A DNA stretch of 64,000 nucleotides from Kitasatospora sp. MBT63 (GCF_000710465.2 NZ_JAIZ01000517.1:1-64000); one strand, 5' to 3'. Positions 37,121-47,183 are shown, counted from the stretch's first letter. The notes: generated by a model from the letters alone, not told the origin. Translations and numbers: made by a program.

Positions 37121-39517
37121 CTACTTGCGGGCCGAGGTCACCCGGTACACGTCGTAGACGCCCTCCACGCCGCGGACCGCCTTCAGGACGTGGCCGAGGT
37201 GCTTCGGGTCGCCCATCTCGAAGGTGAACCGGCTCATCGCCACCCGGTCCCGGGAGGTCTGCACCGCCGCGGAGAGGATGTTGACGTGCTGGTCGGAGAG
37301 CACCCGGGTGACGTCCGACAGCAGCCGCGAGCGGTCCAGCGCCTCGACCTGGATGGCGACCAGGAACACCGAGGACTGGGTGGCCGCCCACTCGACCTCG
37401 ATCATCCGCTCCGGCTGCTGGGTCAGCGCCTCGACGTTGACGCAGTCCGAACGGTGCACCGAGACGCCGTTGCCGCGGGTGATGAAGCCGACGATCGGGT
37501 CGCCGGGCACCGGGGTGCAGCAGCGCGACAGCTTCACCCAGACGTCCTCGACGCCCTTGACGATCACGCCGGGGTCGCCCTTGGCCCGGCGGCGAACCGC
37601 CCGGCTCTGGTGGGTCGGGGTGGTGGTCTCGGAGAGGTCCTCGACCGCGCCCTCCTCACCGCCGAGCGCCTGGACCAGCTTCTGCACGATCGACTGCGCC
37701 GTGACGTGGCCCTCGCCGATCGCCGCGTACAGCGAGGAGATGTCCGGGTAGCGCATCTCGTGCGCCAGGGTCACCAGCGAGTCCCCGGTGAGGATCCGCT
37801 GGATCGGCAGGCCCTGCTTGCGCATCGCGCGGGCGATGGCCTCCTTGCCCTGCTCGATCGCCTCCTCGCGGCGCTCCTTGGAGAACCAGGCGCGGATCTT
37901 GTTGCGGGCCCGCGGCGACTTGACGAAGGTCAGCCAGTCCCGCGACGGCCCGGCGTTCTCCGCCTTGGAGGTGAAGACCTCGACCGCGTCGCCGTTCTCC
38001 AGGGTGGACTCCAGCGGCACCAGCCGGCCGTTGACCCGGGCCCCTATGCAGCGGTAGCCGACCTCGGTGTGCACCGCGAAGGCGAAGTCCACCGGGGTGG
38101 AGCTGGCCGGCAGCGCTATCACGTCACCCTTGGGGGTGAAGACGAAGACCTCGTTGTTGGACAGGTCGAAGCGCAGCGACTCGAGGAACTCGCTCGGGTC
38201 CTCGGTCTCCTTCTGCCAGTCCAGCAGCTGCCGCAGCCAGGCCATCTCGTTGACCGCGTCGGCCTTGTCGTGCTGGCGCCCGTGGGTGGGGGTGTCGGTG
38301 CGGACCTTGGAGGCACCGGCCACCGCGCGCTGCTTGTACTTCCAGTGCGCCGCGATGCCGTACTCCGCCCGGCGGTGCATGTCGAAGGTCCGGATCTGCA
38401 GCTCGACCGGCTTGCCGCCGGGGCCGATCACCGTGGTGTGCAGCGACTGGTACATGTTGAACTTGGGCATCGCGATGTAGTCCTTGAACCGCCCCGGCAC
38501 CGGGTTCCACCGCGCGTGGATGGTGCCCAGTGCCGCGTAGCAGTCGCGGACGGTGTCGACCAGGACCCGGATGCCCACCAGGTCGTAGATCTCGGCGAAG
38601 TCGCGGCCCCGCACGATCATCTTCTGGTAGACCGAGTAGTAGTGCTTGGGCCGGCCGGTGGTCTGGGCGGTGATCCGGGCCCCGCGCAGGTCGCCCTGGA
38701 CCTGGTCGATCACGGTGGCCAGGTACTCGTCGCGCTTGGGCGCGCGCTCGGCGACCAGCCGGACGATCTCGTCGTACATCTTGGGGTAGAGGATCGCGAA
38801 GGCGAGGTCCTCCAGCTCCCACTTGATGGTGTTCATGCCCAGCCGGTGCGCCAGCGGGGCGTAGATCTCCAGCGTCTCGCGGGCCTTCTTCTCCTGCTTC
38901 TCCCGCTTGAGGTAGCGCATGGTGCGCATGTTGTGCAGCCGGTCGGCCAGCTTGATCACCAGGACCCGCGGGTCCTTGGCCATCGCGACGACCATCTTGC
39001 GCACGGTCTCGGCCTGCGCGGCCTCGCCGAACTTGACCCGGTCCAGCTTGGTCACGCCGTCGACCAGCAGCGCGACCGAGTCGCCGAAGTCGCGGCGCAG
39101 GGTCTCCAGGCCGTAGTCGGTGTCCTCGACGGTGTCGTGCAGCAGCCCGGCCATCAGGGTCGGGGCGTCCATGCCCAGCTCGGCCAGGATGGTGGCGACG
39201 GCGAGCGGGTGGGTGATGTACGGGTCGCCGCTCTTGCGCTTCTGGCCGCGGTGCCACTTCTCGGCCACCGCGTAGGCGTTCTCGATGTCCTTGAGCAGCG
39301 CCGGGTCGGCCTTCGGGTCCTGCGCCCGGATGGTGCGGAACAGCGGCTCCAGCACCGGGTTGACCGTGGAGCTGCGCTGGCCGCCGAGCCGGGCCAGGCG
39401 GGCGCGCATGCCGCCGGAGGACGGCCGGGGCGCGGCGGGCGGCCCGGGGCGGACCGGGGCCGTACCGGAGGGCGCGGTCCTGGTCTGGTCAGCCGTGGGC
39501 ACAACCTCGTCGGGCAA
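37121..39517 (-). CDS. relA: Bifunctional (p)ppGpp synthetase/hydrolase, Rel
   Basis: A 798-residue stringent-response enzyme. The hydrolase HD motif is HDTVED (127-132) with KLADRLHN following (189-196); the synthetase carries RFKD (343-346), the RXKD form typical of bifunctional Rel, and [11 protein letters not shown] (about 440-500), zinc-finger/RIS-like and ACT (about 720-795) regions follow. TTG 39517 is chosen because GAGGAG lies 5 bases upstream and it gives the family N-terminus. A sigma-R-like promoter and a hairpin-rich leader precede it; apt is upstream but separated by a strong terminator. Confidence 0.96.
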   Translation of the reverse strand: MPDEVVPTADQTRTAPSGTAPVRPGPPAAPRPSSGGMRARLARLGGQRSSTVNPVLEPLFRTIRAQDPKADPALLKDIENAYAVAEKWHRGQKRKSGDPYITHPLAVATILAELGMDAPTLMAGLLHDTVEDTDYGLETLRRDFGDSVALLVDGVTKLDRVKFGEAAQAETVRKMVVAMAKDPRVLVIKLADRLHNMRTMRYLKREKQEKKARETLEIYAPLAHRLGMNTIKWELEDLAFAILYPKMYDEIVRLVAERAPKRDEYLATVIDQVQGDLRGARITAQTTGRPKHYYSVYQKMIVRGRDFAEIYDLVGIRVLVDTVRDCYAALGTIHARWNPVPGRFKDYIAMPKFNMYQSLHTTVIGPGGKPVELQIRTFDMHRRAEYGIAAHWKYKQRAVAGASKVRTDTPTHGRQHDKADAVNEMAWLRQLLDWQKETEDPSEFLESLRFDLSNNEVFVFTPKGDVIALPASSTPVDFAFAVHTEVGYRCIGARVNGRLVPLESTLENGDAVEVFTSKAENAGPSRDWLTFVKSPRARNKIRAWFSKERREEAIEQGKEAIARAMRKQGLPIQRILTGDSLVTLAHEMRYPDISSLYAAIGEGHVTAQSIVQKLVQALGGEEGAVEDLSETTTPTHQSRAVRRRAKGDPGVIVKGVEDVWVKLSRCCTPVPGDPIVGFITRGNGVSVHRSDCVNVEALTQQPERMIEVEWAATQSSVFLVAIQVEALDRSRLLSDVTRVLSDQHVNILSAAVQTSRDRVAMSRFTFEMGDPKHLGHVLKAVRGVEGVYDVYRVTSARK

Positions 39518-39540
39518 GGACACTCCTCGGGGGCGCGGGG

Positions 39541-39566
39541 CCTGCCCCTTCGCACAACTGGGCAGG
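39541..39566 (-). repeat. Stem-loop in relA leader
   Basis: CCTGCCC (39541-39547) can pair with GGGCAGG (39560-39566) around a 12-base loop, about 24 bases upstream of the TTG start codon and close to the ribosome site. It could modulate translation; there is no evidence beyond pairing. Confidence 0.35.
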
Positions 39567-39581
39567 GGTGAACCTTCATGG

Positions 39582-39607
39582 TACCGAGAGTGCAGGCCGG
39601 GCGTTCC
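39582..39607 (-). promoter_or_regulatory. Candidate sigma-R-like promoter of relA
   Basis: On the minus strand GGAAC (39603-39607) and GTA (39582-39584) are separated by exactly 18 bp, one mismatch from the sigma-R consensus GGAAY-N18-GTT. It sits about 65 bp upstream of the relA start. relA is reported as a sigma-R target in S. coelicolor, which supports the assignment. Confidence 0.4.
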
Positions 39608-39625
39608 GCCGCCCGGCCGGGAACG

Positions 39626-39665
39626 CCCGAGGGGGCGTACGGCCGTGGCCGTACGCCCCCTCGGG
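39626..39665 (-). terminator. Strong hairpin terminator after apt
   Basis: A perfect 18-bp stem (39626-39643 with 39648-39665) and 4-base loop follows the apt stop at 39673, so relA probably also needs its own promoter, though some read-through is possible. Confidence 0.85.
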
Positions 39666-39672
39666 GGAATGA

Positions 39673-40224
39673 CTAGACGGTGACCAGGGTCTCCAGCGGA
39701 GCACCGCCCAGGTGCGGCTCCAGCCGCTCCCGGCCGGGCAGGAAGCCCAGCTCCATCAGGACCACCACGCCCACCAGCTCGGCGCCGGCCTCCCGGACCA
39801 GGTCCACCGAGGCACCGATGGTGCCGCCGGTGGCCAGCACGTCGTCCACCACCAGGACCTTCTCGCCCGGGGTGAAGGCGTCGCACTGCACCTCCAGGGT
39901 GGCGGTGCCGTACTCCAGCTCGTACGAGCGGGCGAAGACCTCGCCGGGCAGCTTGCCCTTCTTGCGGATCGGCACGAAGCCGAGGCCCGCCGCGAAGGCC
40001 GCCGGGGCCGCCAGCACGAACCCCCGCGCCTCCAGCCCGACCACCTTGGTGGCGCCGAGTTCCCGGGCCCGGTCGGCCAGCGCCCGGGTGAGGGCCGCGA
40101 AGGCCTCGGCGTCGGCAAGCAGCGGCGCGATGTCCTTGAACAGCACGCCGGGCTTCGGGTAGTCCGGTACGTCCCTGATCCGGCTGTTGAGCAGCTCGGC
40201 CAGGACGGGGTCAGCGGAGGTCAC
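39673..40224 (-). CDS. apt: Adenine phosphoribosyltransferase
   Basis: A 183-residue purine-salvage enzyme making AMP from adenine and PRPP. It has the PRPP motif [14 protein letters not shown], plus FKDIAPLL and RKKGKLPGE near the active site. GTG 40224 has AAGGA upstream. It starts 23 bp after secF, so it is likely on the yajC-secD-secF-apt transcript. The secDF-apt-relA order is conserved in actinobacteria. Confidence 0.96.
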   Translation of the reverse strand: MTSADPVLAELLNSRIRDVPDYPKPGVLFKDIAPLLADAEAFAALTRALADRARELGATKVVGLEARGFVLAAPAAFAAGLGFVPIRKKGKLPGEVFARSYELEYGTATLEVQCDAFTPGEKVLVVDDVLATGGTIGASVDLVREAGAELVGVVVLMELGFLPGRERLEPHLGGAPLETLVTV

Positions 40225-40247
40225 GGGGGTCCTTACGGAGTACGGGC

Positions 40248-41360
40248 TCAGTGCTTGCCGGAGGGGCGGCCCTTGCCGCGGGCGCGGCCGACCGGCTGGT
40301 TGCGCTGACCAACCATACCCGCCGGCTGGCCGGACTCGTCCTCGCCGTGGTCGCCGTGCTCGCCCTGCCCGGCGGCCTGCTCGGCCGCCTTGGCGTCCGC
40401 GGCCCGGCGGGCGGCGACCCGCTTGGCCAGGTCCTTCATCTCCGGCGTCATCTCCTTGAGCTGCGCGAGCAGCGGGGTGGCGACGCAGATGGAGGAGTAC
40501 GCACCGGCCGCGAGGCCGATGAACAGGGCCAGCGAGATGTCGTTCAGGGTGCCGGCGCCCAGCAGGCCGCCGCCGATGAACAGCAGCGCGGCGACCGGGA
40601 GCAGCGCGACCACGGTGGTGTTGATGGAACGCACCAGGGTCTGGTTGAGGCCGAGGTTGGCGGCCTCGCTGTAGGTGCGCTTGTTCTGCTTGGTGATGCC
40701 CTTGGTGTTCTCCTTCACCGTGTCGAAGACGACGACGGTGTCGTACAGGGAGTAACCGAGGATGGTCAGGAAGCCGATCACGGTGCCCGGGGTGACCTCG
40801 AAGCCGACCAGGGCGTACACACCGATGGTGATCAGGAGGTCGTGGATCAGGGCGACCAGGGCGGCCGCCGCCATCCGCCACTCGAACGCGACGGCCAGGT
40901 AGATGGTGACCAGCACCATGAAGATCACCAGGCCGAGCAGGGCCTTCTGGGAGATCTCGTGGCCCCAGCTGGGGCCGATCACCTGGGCGTCGACCTCGTT
41001 GGCCGGCACCGAAAGCTCCTTGGAGAGCTGCTCGGTGAAGGTCGAGGCGTCCACGCCGGAGGCGGAGCTGACCTGGATCCGGACGTCACCCTTGTCGGTC
41101 GACTGCACCACGGCGGTCGAGTCGTGGGTGATCTTGTTGGCGACGTCCTGGGCCTGCGAGACCGACAGGCCGGGCTTGTGCACGGTGTAGACCGAGCCGC
41201 CCTTGAACTCGATGCCCAGGTGCAGGCCCATGGCCAGGCCGATGGCCGCGACCAGGACGATCACGCCGGAGATCGAGTACCAGAGCTTGCGGCGGCCGAC
41301 GAAGTCGAAGCTGATCTCGCCCTGGTAGAGGCGGTGGCCGATGTTGCCGAAGCGCGACAT
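40248..41360 (-). CDS. secF: Protein translocase subunit SecF
   Basis: A 370-residue inner-membrane protein with six transmembrane helices and a large periplasmic loop between the first two. It works with SecD to pull preproteins out of SecYEG using the proton gradient. The N-terminal helix is followed by the GIEFKGGS motif; ATVIGFLTILGYSLYDTVVVFD and QTLVRSINTTV are conserved RND-type helices. A Lys/Arg/Ala-rich C-terminal tail follows. Three bp separate it from secD, indicating coupling. Confidence 0.97.
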   Translation of the reverse strand: MSRFGNIGHRLYQGEISFDFVGRRKLWYSISGVIVLVAAIGLAMGLHLGIEFKGGSVYTVHKPGLSVSQAQDVANKITHDSTAVVQSTDKGDVRIQVSSASGVDASTFTEQLSKELSVPANEVDAQVIGPSWGHEISQKALLGLVIFMVLVTIYLAVAFEWRMAAAALVALIHDLLITIGVYALVGFEVTPGTVIGFLTILGYSLYDTVVVFDTVKENTKGITKQNKRTYSEAANLGLNQTLVRSINTTVVALLPVAALLFIGGGLLGAGTLNDISLALFIGLAAGAYSSICVATPLLAQLKEMTPEMKDLAKRVAARRAADAKAAEQAAGQGEHGDHGEDESGQPAGMVGQRNQPVGRARGKGRPSGKH

Positions 41361-41364
41361 GGCG

Positions 41365-43176
41365 TCAGGCCTCCTTGGGGGCGCTGGGGGCGGAACCGCG
41401 GCGGCGGCTGCTCCGGATCGGCGGGCGCGCGCCCAGCCGCTTCGGGTCCAGGCCGGACCACTTGTGGCCGCTGGAGAAGAACTTGGTGCGCGCCAGCAGG
41501 GTGATCAGCGGCTTGGTGAACAGGAAGATCACCACGACGTCGAGCAGCGTGGTCAGGCCCAGCGTGAAGGCGAAGCCCTGGACCTTGCCGACCGACACCA
41601 GGTACAGCACCGCGGCACACAGGAACGAGACGAAGTCCGAGACCAGGATGGTGCGCCGGGCCCGGGGCCAGGCGCGCTGGACGGCCGGGCGCAGCGGGGC
41701 GCCGTCGCGGACCTCGTCGCGGATGCGCTCGAAGTACACGATGAAGGAGTCCGCCGTGATGCCGATCGCGACGATGGCGCCGCAGACCGCCGGGAGGTTC
41801 AGCGCGAAGCCGATGGTGGCGCCGAGCAGCGACATGATCGCGTAGGTCAGGGAGGCCGAGACCAGCAGACCGGCGATCGACACCAGGCCGAGGCCGCGGT
41901 AGTAGACCAGCGAGTAGATGACCACCAGGATCATGCCGATCAGACCGGCGAGCAGGCCGGCCTTCAGCTGCTCGCCGCCGAGCTGCGGGGAGACGGTGGT
42001 GACGTCGCTCTTGGTGAAGTCGAGCGGCAGGGCGCCGAAGCTCAGCACGTTGGCGAGGCCCTTGGCCTCCTCCTGGCCGAAGTTGCCGGAGATGACCGCG
42101 TTGCCGCCGGTGATCGACTGCTGGACGTAGGGGTGGGAGACCACCTTGCCGTCCAGGACGATGGCGAACTCGTTGGCGGGCTGCGGCTGGGTGGCGAGCT
42201 GGCCGGTGACCGCGGCGAAGGACTTCGAGCCGGCGTCGGTGAAGGACAGCTGGACCTGCCAGCCGGCCGCCTGCTGGGTGTCGAAGCCGGCCTGGGCCTT
42301 GGCGACGTCACCGCCGTTGAGGGCGACCGGGCCGAGGATGAACTTGTTCCAGACCTTCTGGCCCTTGACCGCGGTGTCCTCCTGCTGGAAGGAGCAGGCG
42401 AGCGCGGGCTTGGTCGGGTCGGTCTGCAGGTCCTTGCGCTGGGCCGGGTCCGAGCAGTCCAGCGCGGCGAACTGCTGCTGCAGCGCGGCGATGGCCGGGT
42501 CGGTGGCCGGGGCCGGGGTGGCGGCCGGGTCGGCGGGAGTGCCCGGCGAGGCGGCGGCGCCCGGAGTGGCGGCGGTGCTCGCGCCGGCCGAGGCCGTCGG
42601 GTCGGCCTGCAGGGCGCCGCTGACCGCGCGGCCGGCCTTGCTGGCACTGGCCGAGGCACCGGCGCTCGGGGAGGCCTGGGTGGCGGCCGAGCCGGTGGCG
42701 GAGCTGCTCGGGGAGGCGCCGGGAGAGGGGCTGCCGGTGGCCGGGGCGCTCGGGGAGGCCGACGGGTCCACGGCGGGCTGGCCGCTCGGGGCGAAGGTCA
42801 GGACGGGGCGGAAGTAGAGCTTCGCGGTGTCGCCGACCTGCTTGATCGCGGTCTGCTGGTCACCACCGTCGGGGATGTTGACGATGATGTTGTTGTTGCC
42901 CTGGGTCTGCACCTCCGCCTCGGAGACACCCAAGCCGTTGACGCGCTGCTGAATGATCCCGACCGCGATGTCCATGCTGGACTTGTTGATCGCGGACGGG
43001 TCCTTCGACGTAGCGGTCAGCGTGATGCTGGTGCCACCGGCGAGGTCGATTCCGAGACGCGGGGTCTTGTGACCCGTCCCGAACATGAGGGCGACCAGTC
43101 CGACGGTCGCCACCAGGATGAGGGCCAGCGCCCGTCCGGGGTAACCGTCGCGCGGACGCGACTTTGGTGTTGCCAC
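41365..43176 (-). CDS. secD: Protein translocase subunit SecD, with low-complexity insertion
   Basis: A 603-residue partner of SecF. It has the first transmembrane helix and IDLAGGTSITL (43-53) motif, the RND core (VCGAIVAIGITADSFIVYFERIRDE) and six membrane helices. Residues 130-230 form an Ala/Ser/Pro/Thr-rich linker within the extracytoplasmic domain, longer than in most SecD. GTG 43176 is set by homology: the preceding AGGGAG is 11 bases away. Between yajC and secF on one operon. Confidence 0.95.
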   Translation of the reverse strand: MATPKSRPRDGYPGRALALILVATVGLVALMFGTGHKTPRLGIDLAGGTSITLTATSKDPSAINKSSMDIAVGIIQQRVNGLGVSEAEVQTQGNNNIIVNIPDGGDQQTAIKQVGDTAKLYFRPVLTFAPSGQPAVDPSASPSAPATGSPSPGASPSSSATGSAATQASPSAGASASASKAGRAVSGALQADPTASAGASTAATPGAAASPGTPADPAATPAPATDPAIAALQQQFAALDCSDPAQRKDLQTDPTKPALACSFQQEDTAVKGQKVWNKFILGPVALNGGDVAKAQAGFDTQQAAGWQVQLSFTDAGSKSFAAVTGQLATQPQPANEFAIVLDGKVVSHPYVQQSITGGNAVISGNFGQEEAKGLANVLSFGALPLDFTKSDVTTVSPQLGGEQLKAGLLAGLIGMILVVIYSLVYYRGLGLVSIAGLLVSASLTYAIMSLLGATIGFALNLPAVCGAIVAIGITADSFIVYFERIRDEVRDGAPLRPAVQRAWPRARRTILVSDFVSFLCAAVLYLVSVGKVQGFAFTLGLTTLLDVVVIFLFTKPLITLLARTKFFSSGHKWSGLDPKRLGARPPIRSSRRRGSAPSAPKEA

Positions 43177-43314
43177 CTTGCTCGTTTCTCCCTGTCCATG
43201 CCGTCGCGCGGACCGGTCCGGTCCGGCTCGTGGCGGACGGGATCGGCGGCGGACGGCCCTGAGGTCCTGTTGGCCAGCGGCGGGTGCCGCTCGGCCGGGC
43301 AAGGCCCGACCGTA

Positions 43315-43728
43315 CTACTTGCTCTCGGGAGCCCCACCGTCGGCGCTGCTGTTGCCCGACTTGTCCTTGTCAAGGCTGAGCGGCTTGTCCTCGGCGTCGT
43401 GCGCGTCAACGTCCTCGACCGGCTCGCCGAGCTCGTCCGCGTCGTCCTCGGCCGGGCGGCCGTTGATGATCGCGTCGTACTCCAGCGGGTCCAGCACGGC
43501 CGCGACGGCGCCCTTGGTGAAGTGGGTGACCACACCCGGCGCGATCTCCAGCTCGACGGTCTCCTCGTTGACCGACTTCACCAGGGCGTAGAGGCCGCCG
43601 ATGGTGCGCACGCCCGCGCCCGGCTCCAGTGCCTGCTGCATCGTCTGCATCTGGGACTGGCGCTTCTTCTGCGAACGGAACAGCAGGAAGATCGCCAGGA
43701 GCGGGAGGAGGAGGATGATGAAGTTCAC
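43315..43728 (-). CDS. yajC: Preprotein translocase subunit YajC
   Basis: A 137-residue protein with one N-terminal membrane helix (FIILLLPLLAIFLLF), the conserved cytosolic YajC domain (RTIGGLYALVKSVNEETVELEIAPGVVTHFTKGAVAAV is the region, residues about 41-78) and an acidic tail. It associates with SecDF. GTG 43728 has AAAGGA at 8 bases spacing. A good HrdB-type promoter and a leader stem-loop lie just upstream. It is the first gene of the yajC-secDF-apt transcript. Confidence 0.95.
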   Translation of the reverse strand: MNFIILLLPLLAIFLLFRSQKKRQSQMQTMQQALEPGAGVRTIGGLYALVKSVNEETVELEIAPGVVTHFTKGAVAAVLDPLEYDAIINGRPAEDDADELGEPVEDVDAHDAEDKPLSLDKDKSGNSSADGGAPESK

Positions 43729-43784
43729 AGCCAGGGTCCTTTACAGGCCGCCCGCCCGGGCGGCCAGGGTATGCGTCGGCCCAT
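43725..43784 (-). other. Possible 19-codon upstream ORF overlapping the yajC start
   Basis: ATG 43784 opens a 19-codon frame (MGRRIPWPPGRAACKGPWL) whose TGA overlaps the yajC GTG as GTGA. There is no good ribosome site before it, and it spans the leader stem-loop. Proline-rich composition is compatible with slow translation. Chance occurrence is quite possible. Confidence 0.3.
43746..43765 (-). promoter_or_regulatory. Stem-loop in yajC leader
   Basis: GGCCGCCC (43746-43753) pairs with GGGCGGCC (43758-43765) with a 4-base loop; the hairpin ends a few bases before the yajC ribosome site (AAAGGA). If formed it could affect yajC translation or act as an attenuator. It lies downstream of the candidate promoter, so it is in the leader, not at the end of an upstream gene. 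Confidence 0.5.
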
Positions 43785-43808
43785 CGGGTGAGAGGGGCGG
43801 TCCGGCGG

Positions 43809-43837
43809 AGTCTAGGCGACCCTTATCGATCGGACAA
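43809..43837 (-). promoter_or_regulatory. Promoter of yajC-secD-secF operon
   Basis: Read on the minus strand, TTGTCC (43832-43837) and TAGACT (43809-43814) are separated by 17 bp, a good HrdB-type promoter. Expected transcript start is near 43802, giving an ~74-base leader to yajC. Confidence 0.65.
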
Positions 43838-43928
43838 CGCCAAGCATCGCATCCTGCCGCCGAAAGTGGCGACCCTCTGCCTGCACAGTTTCTGTGCGCT
43901 TCGCTCACGACCCCGTCGCCGGGCCCGC

Positions 43929-45023
43929 TCAGACCTGACCCTTTCCGTGCCACAGGCCGGGCTGGACCGCGCCCGCCCCGCCGGGCTGCTGGAGCGGCGG
44001 GGTCATCCCCAGGTGCTGCCAGGCCGCGGCGGTGGCGACCCGGCCGCGGGGGGTGCGGGCCAGCAGTCCCTCGCGGACCAGGAACGGCTCGGCCACCTCC
44101 TCGACCGTCTCCGACTCCTCACCGACCGCGACCGCCAGGGTGGACAGGCCGACCGGGCCGCCGCCGAACAGCCGCAGCAGGGCGTCCAGCACTGCCCGGT
44201 CCAGCCGGTCGAGGCCGCGGGCGTCGACCTCGTACACCTCCAGGGCCCGGGCGGCGATCTCCCTGGTGACCACGCCGTCATGCCTGACCTGCGCGAAGTC
44301 CCGGACCCGGCGCAGCAGCCGGTTGGCGATCCGGGGGGTGCCGCGGGAACGCCCGGCGATCTCGGCGGCGCCGGCCGGGTCGATCTCCACGTCCAGCAGG
44401 GCGGCCGAGCGGTGCACCACCCGCTGGAGCTCGGCGGGCGCGTAGAACTCCATGTGGCCGGTGAAGCCGAAGCGGTCGCGCAGCGGGGGCGGCAGCAGGC
44501 CGGCCCGGGTGGTGGCGCCGACCAGGGTGAACGGCGGCAGCTCGAGCGGGATGGCGGTGGCGCCGGGACCCTTGCCGATGATCACGTCGACCCGGAAGTC
44601 CTCCATCGCCAGGTAGAGCATCTCCTCGGCGGGCCGGGACATCCGGTGGATCTCGTCCAGGAAGAGCACCTCGCCCTCGGTCAGCGAGGAGAGGATCGCG
44701 GCCAGGTCGCCGGCGTGCTGGATGGCCGGGCCCGAGGTGATCCGGATCGGGGCGTTGAGCTCGGCCGCGATGATCATCGACAGGGTGGTCTTGCCGAGCC
44801 CGGGCGGGCCCGAGAGCAGCACGTGGTCCGGGGCGCTGCCGCGCCGCCGGGCGGCCTGGAGCACCAGCGAGAGCTGCTCGCGCACCCGCTCCTGGCCGAT
44901 GAACTCGTCCAGCAGCTTGGGCCGCAGCGCCGCCTCGACCGCCTGGTCCTCGCCGTCGGCGGCCGCCTGCACCAGCCGGTCGGCGGCCAGGCGGTCGGCG
45001 GGCTCGGGATCGTACGGGCTCAT
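43929..45023 (-). CDS. ruvB: Holliday junction branch migration helicase RuvB
   Basis: A 364-residue AAA+ motor of the RuvABC resolvasome. It has Walker [10 protein letters not shown], Walker B LFLDEIHR, sensor [18 protein letters not shown] and the winged-helix C-terminus, then a Gly/Pro/Gln-rich tail. ATG 45023 is preferred: GGAG lies 9 bases upstream. In-frame ATG 45038 and TTG 45047 lack a ribosome site. 52 bp after ruvA. Confidence 0.94.
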   Translation of the reverse strand: MSPYDPEPADRLAADRLVQAAADGEDQAVEAALRPKLLDEFIGQERVREQLSLVLQAARRRGSAPDHVLLSGPPGLGKTTLSMIIAAELNAPIRITSGPAIQHAGDLAAILSSLTEGEVLFLDEIHRMSRPAEEMLYLAMEDFRVDVIIGKGPGATAIPLELPPFTLVGATTRAGLLPPPLRDRFGFTGHMEFYAPAELQRVVHRSAALLDVEIDPAGAAEIAGRSRGTPRIANRLLRRVRDFAQVRHDGVVTREIAARALEVYEVDARGLDRLDRAVLDALLRLFGGGPVGLSTLAVAVGEESETVEEVAEPFLVREGLLARTPRGRVATAAAWQHLGMTPPLQQPGGAGAVQPGLWHGKGQV

Positions 45024-45075
45024 CGGGACGGGCTCCATTGTCGACAAAGTAACAGGTCGTCAGATCGGTACGGCG

Positions 45076-45687
45076 TCAGCGGGCGCGGTTCAGGCCGCGC
45101 AGGGCGGCCTTCAGCAGCACCCCGATGTCGGGCACGCCCTGCGCCTCGGCCTCCGGGGTGACGGCGGTGACCGCGTCGTCCGCCTCGCGCGGGGCGTAGC
45201 CGAGCCCGACCAGGGCGGCGTGCAGCTGCTCGTGCCAGGGGGCGGGCCCGGTGGCGACCGGCTTCTGGGCGGGCACCGTGCCGTGCGGGGCGCCCAGCTT
45301 GTCCTTGTACTCCAGCAGCAGCTTGGCCGCCTTGGCCTTGCCGATGCCGGGCACCGCGATCAGCGCCTTCTCGTCCCCGCCGGCCACCGCGACGCGCAGC
45401 GCCTCCGGGCTGTGCACCCCGAGCATGGCCTGGGCGAGCCGGGGGCCGACGCCGGGCGCGGCCTGGAGGACCTCGAAGGTGGCCCGCTCGTCGTCGTCGG
45501 CGAAGCCGTACAGGGTGAGCGAGTCCTCCCTGACGACCAGTGAGGTCGCCAGCCGGACGCTCTCGCCGAGCCGCAGCCGGGCCAGCGTGGCCGGGGTGCA
45601 CTGGACGGCCATCCCGACACCGCCGACCTCGACGACGGCGGTGCCGGCGGCGACAGCCGCCACCGGACCCTGGACGAAGGCGATCAT
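45076..45687 (-). CDS. ruvA: Holliday junction DNA helicase subunit RuvA
   Basis: A 203-residue tetrameric Holliday-junction-binding protein. It has the N-terminal OB fold ([10 protein letters not shown]), the double helix-hairpin-helix region with [11 protein letters not shown] and [14 protein letters not shown], and the C-terminal domain ([12 protein letters not shown]) that contacts RuvB. ATG 45687 overlaps the ruvC stop by 4 bp. Confidence 0.96.
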   Translation of the reverse strand: MIAFVQGPVAAVAAGTAVVEVGGVGMAVQCTPATLARLRLGESVRLATSLVVREDSLTLYGFADDDERATFEVLQAAPGVGPRLAQAMLGVHSPEALRVAVAGGDEKALIAVPGIGKAKAAKLLLEYKDKLGAPHGTVPAQKPVATGPAPWHEQLHAALVGLGYAPREADDAVTAVTPEAEAQGVPDIGVLLKAALRGLNRAR

Positions 45688-46259
45688 CGGCGGCGCTCCT
45701 GGTGGACGGCGGGTGCCCGGCGGGCGGTACGGGGTGCGGGGGCGGCCGCGGCGGCCTGGGCGATGGCGGCGGTGAGCCGGTTGGTGGTGCCGCCGCGCCA
45801 GATGTGACAGATGGCCAGCGCCAGCGCGTCGGCGGCGTCGGCCGGCTTCGGCGGGGCGTCCAGCCGCAGCAGCCGGGTGACCATGGCCGTGACCTGCGCC
45901 TTGTCGGCCCGGCCGGAGCCGGTGACGGCGGCCTTGACCTCGCTCGGGGTGTGCAGGGTGACCGGGATGCCGCGCCGGGTGGCGCAGAGCATCGCGACCG
46001 CGCTGACCTGCGCGGTGCCCATCACGGTGCGGACGTTGTGCTGGGCGAAGACCCGCTCGACGGCGACCAGGTCCGGCCGGTGCTCGTCCAGCCACTGCTC
46101 GATGCCCTGCTCGACCAGCAGCAGCCGCGGCCCGATCTCGGCCTCGGCGGGAGTGCGGACCACCCCGACCCCGATCATGGTCAGCGGCCGCCCGGGCGCA
46201 CCGTCGACCACGCCGACGCCGCACCTGGTCAGCCCGGGGTCCACCCCTAGTACGCGCAA
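45684..46259 (-). CDS. ruvC: Crossover junction endodeoxyribonuclease RuvC
   Basis: A 191-residue resolvase that cuts Holliday junctions. The four catalytic acids fall in VLGVDPG (Asp7), VAVERVF, and DAADALALA near the C-terminal core. TTG 46259 (reading LRVLGVDPG) is the best start: AAAGG lies about 10 bases upstream and no nearer ATG/GTG is in frame. Ala/Arg-rich tail. First gene of ruvCAB; an upstream terminator separates it from yebC. Confidence 0.94.
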   Translation of the reverse strand: MRVLGVDPGLTRCGVGVVDGAPGRPLTMIGVGVVRTPAEAEIGPRLLLVEQGIEQWLDEHRPDLVAVERVFAQHNVRTVMGTAQVSAVAMLCATRRGIPVTLHTPSEVKAAVTGSGRADKAQVTAMVTRLLRLDAPPKPADAADALALAICHIWRGGTTNRLTAAIAQAAAAAPAPRTARRAPAVHQERRR

Positions 46260-46325
46260 TGCCGTGCCGCCTTTCCGTGACCCGTGCAGGCTACCGCCCG
46301 CCACCGACAGCCGGGGAGGACGACA

Positions 46326-46359
46326 CCGGCCCGGCGGTCCTGGCGGACCACCGGGCCGG
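46326..46359 (-). terminator. Hairpin terminator after yebC
   Basis: A 15-bp stem (46326-46340 with 46345-46359, one G-T pair) with a 4-base loop follows the yebC stop. It implies that ruvCAB can be transcribed separately. Confidence 0.8.
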
Positions 46360-46374
46360 GGAGGTGCTGCCTGG

Positions 46375-47133
46375 TCACTCGGCGTCGAGCTCGGCACCGA
46401 CCTCGTCGCTGATGTCGAAGTTGGCGAAGACGTTCTGGACGTCGTCGCTGTCCTCGAGGGCGTCGATCAGCTTGAAGATCTTGCGGGCGCCGTCGGCGTC
46501 CAGCTCGACCTGCATGCTGGGGACGAAGTTGGCGTCGGCCGAGTCGTAGTCGATCCCGGCGTCCACCAGCGCGGTGCGGACCGCGACCATGTCGGTGGCC
46601 TCGGAGATCACCTCGAAGGTCTCGCCGAGGTCGTTGACCTCCTCGGCGCCGGCGTCGAGGACGACCTCGAAGACCTTGTCCTCGTCCACGCCGTCCGACT
46701 TCGGGACGATCACCACGCCCTTGCGGTTGAACAGGTACGACACCGAGCCCGGGTCGGCCATCGAGCCGCCGTTGCGGGTCATCGCCACGCGCACGTCGGA
46801 GGCGGCGCGGTTGCGGTTGTCGGTGAGGCACTCGATCAGCACCGCGACGCCGTTGGGGCCGTAGCCCTCGTACATGATCGTGGAGTAGTCGGCCCCGCCG
46901 GCCTCGGCGCCCGAACCGCGCTTGACGGCGCGGTTGATGTTGTCGATCGGGACGGAGCTCTTCTTCGCCTTCTGGATGGCGTCGTACAGCGTGGGGTTAC
47001 CCGCCGGGTCGCCGCCGCCGGTGCGCGCCGCCACCTCGATGTTCTTGATCATCTTGGCGAAGAGCTTGCCGCGCTTGGCGTCGATCACGGCCTTCTTGTG
47101 CTTGGTGGTAGCCCACTTAGAGTGGCCGGACAT
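46375..47133 (-). CDS. YebC/PmpR family DNA-binding protein
   Basis: A 252-residue protein of the YebC family, with proposed roles in transcription regulation or in rescuing ribosomes at difficult sequences. The N-terminus [22 protein letters not shown] is the family hallmark; the middle domain has [21 protein letters not shown] 47133 follows AAAGGAG by 6 bases. pdxT-yebC-ruvCAB order is conserved in actinobacteria. Confidence 0.95.
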   Translation of the reverse strand: MSGHSKWATTKHKKAVIDAKRGKLFAKMIKNIEVAARTGGGDPAGNPTLYDAIQKAKKSSVPIDNINRAVKRGSGAEAGGADYSTIMYEGYGPNGVAVLIECLTDNRNRAASDVRVAMTRNGGSMADPGSVSYLFNRKGVVIVPKSDGVDEDKVFEVVLDAGAEEVNDLGETFEVISEATDMVAVRTALVDAGIDYDSADANFVPSMQVELDADGARKIFKLIDALEDSDDVQNVFANFDISDEVGAELDAE

Positions 47134-47183
47134 CGCCAGCTCCTTTACGTCGCCAGATGGAAATGAACAGAGGAGATCTTACC

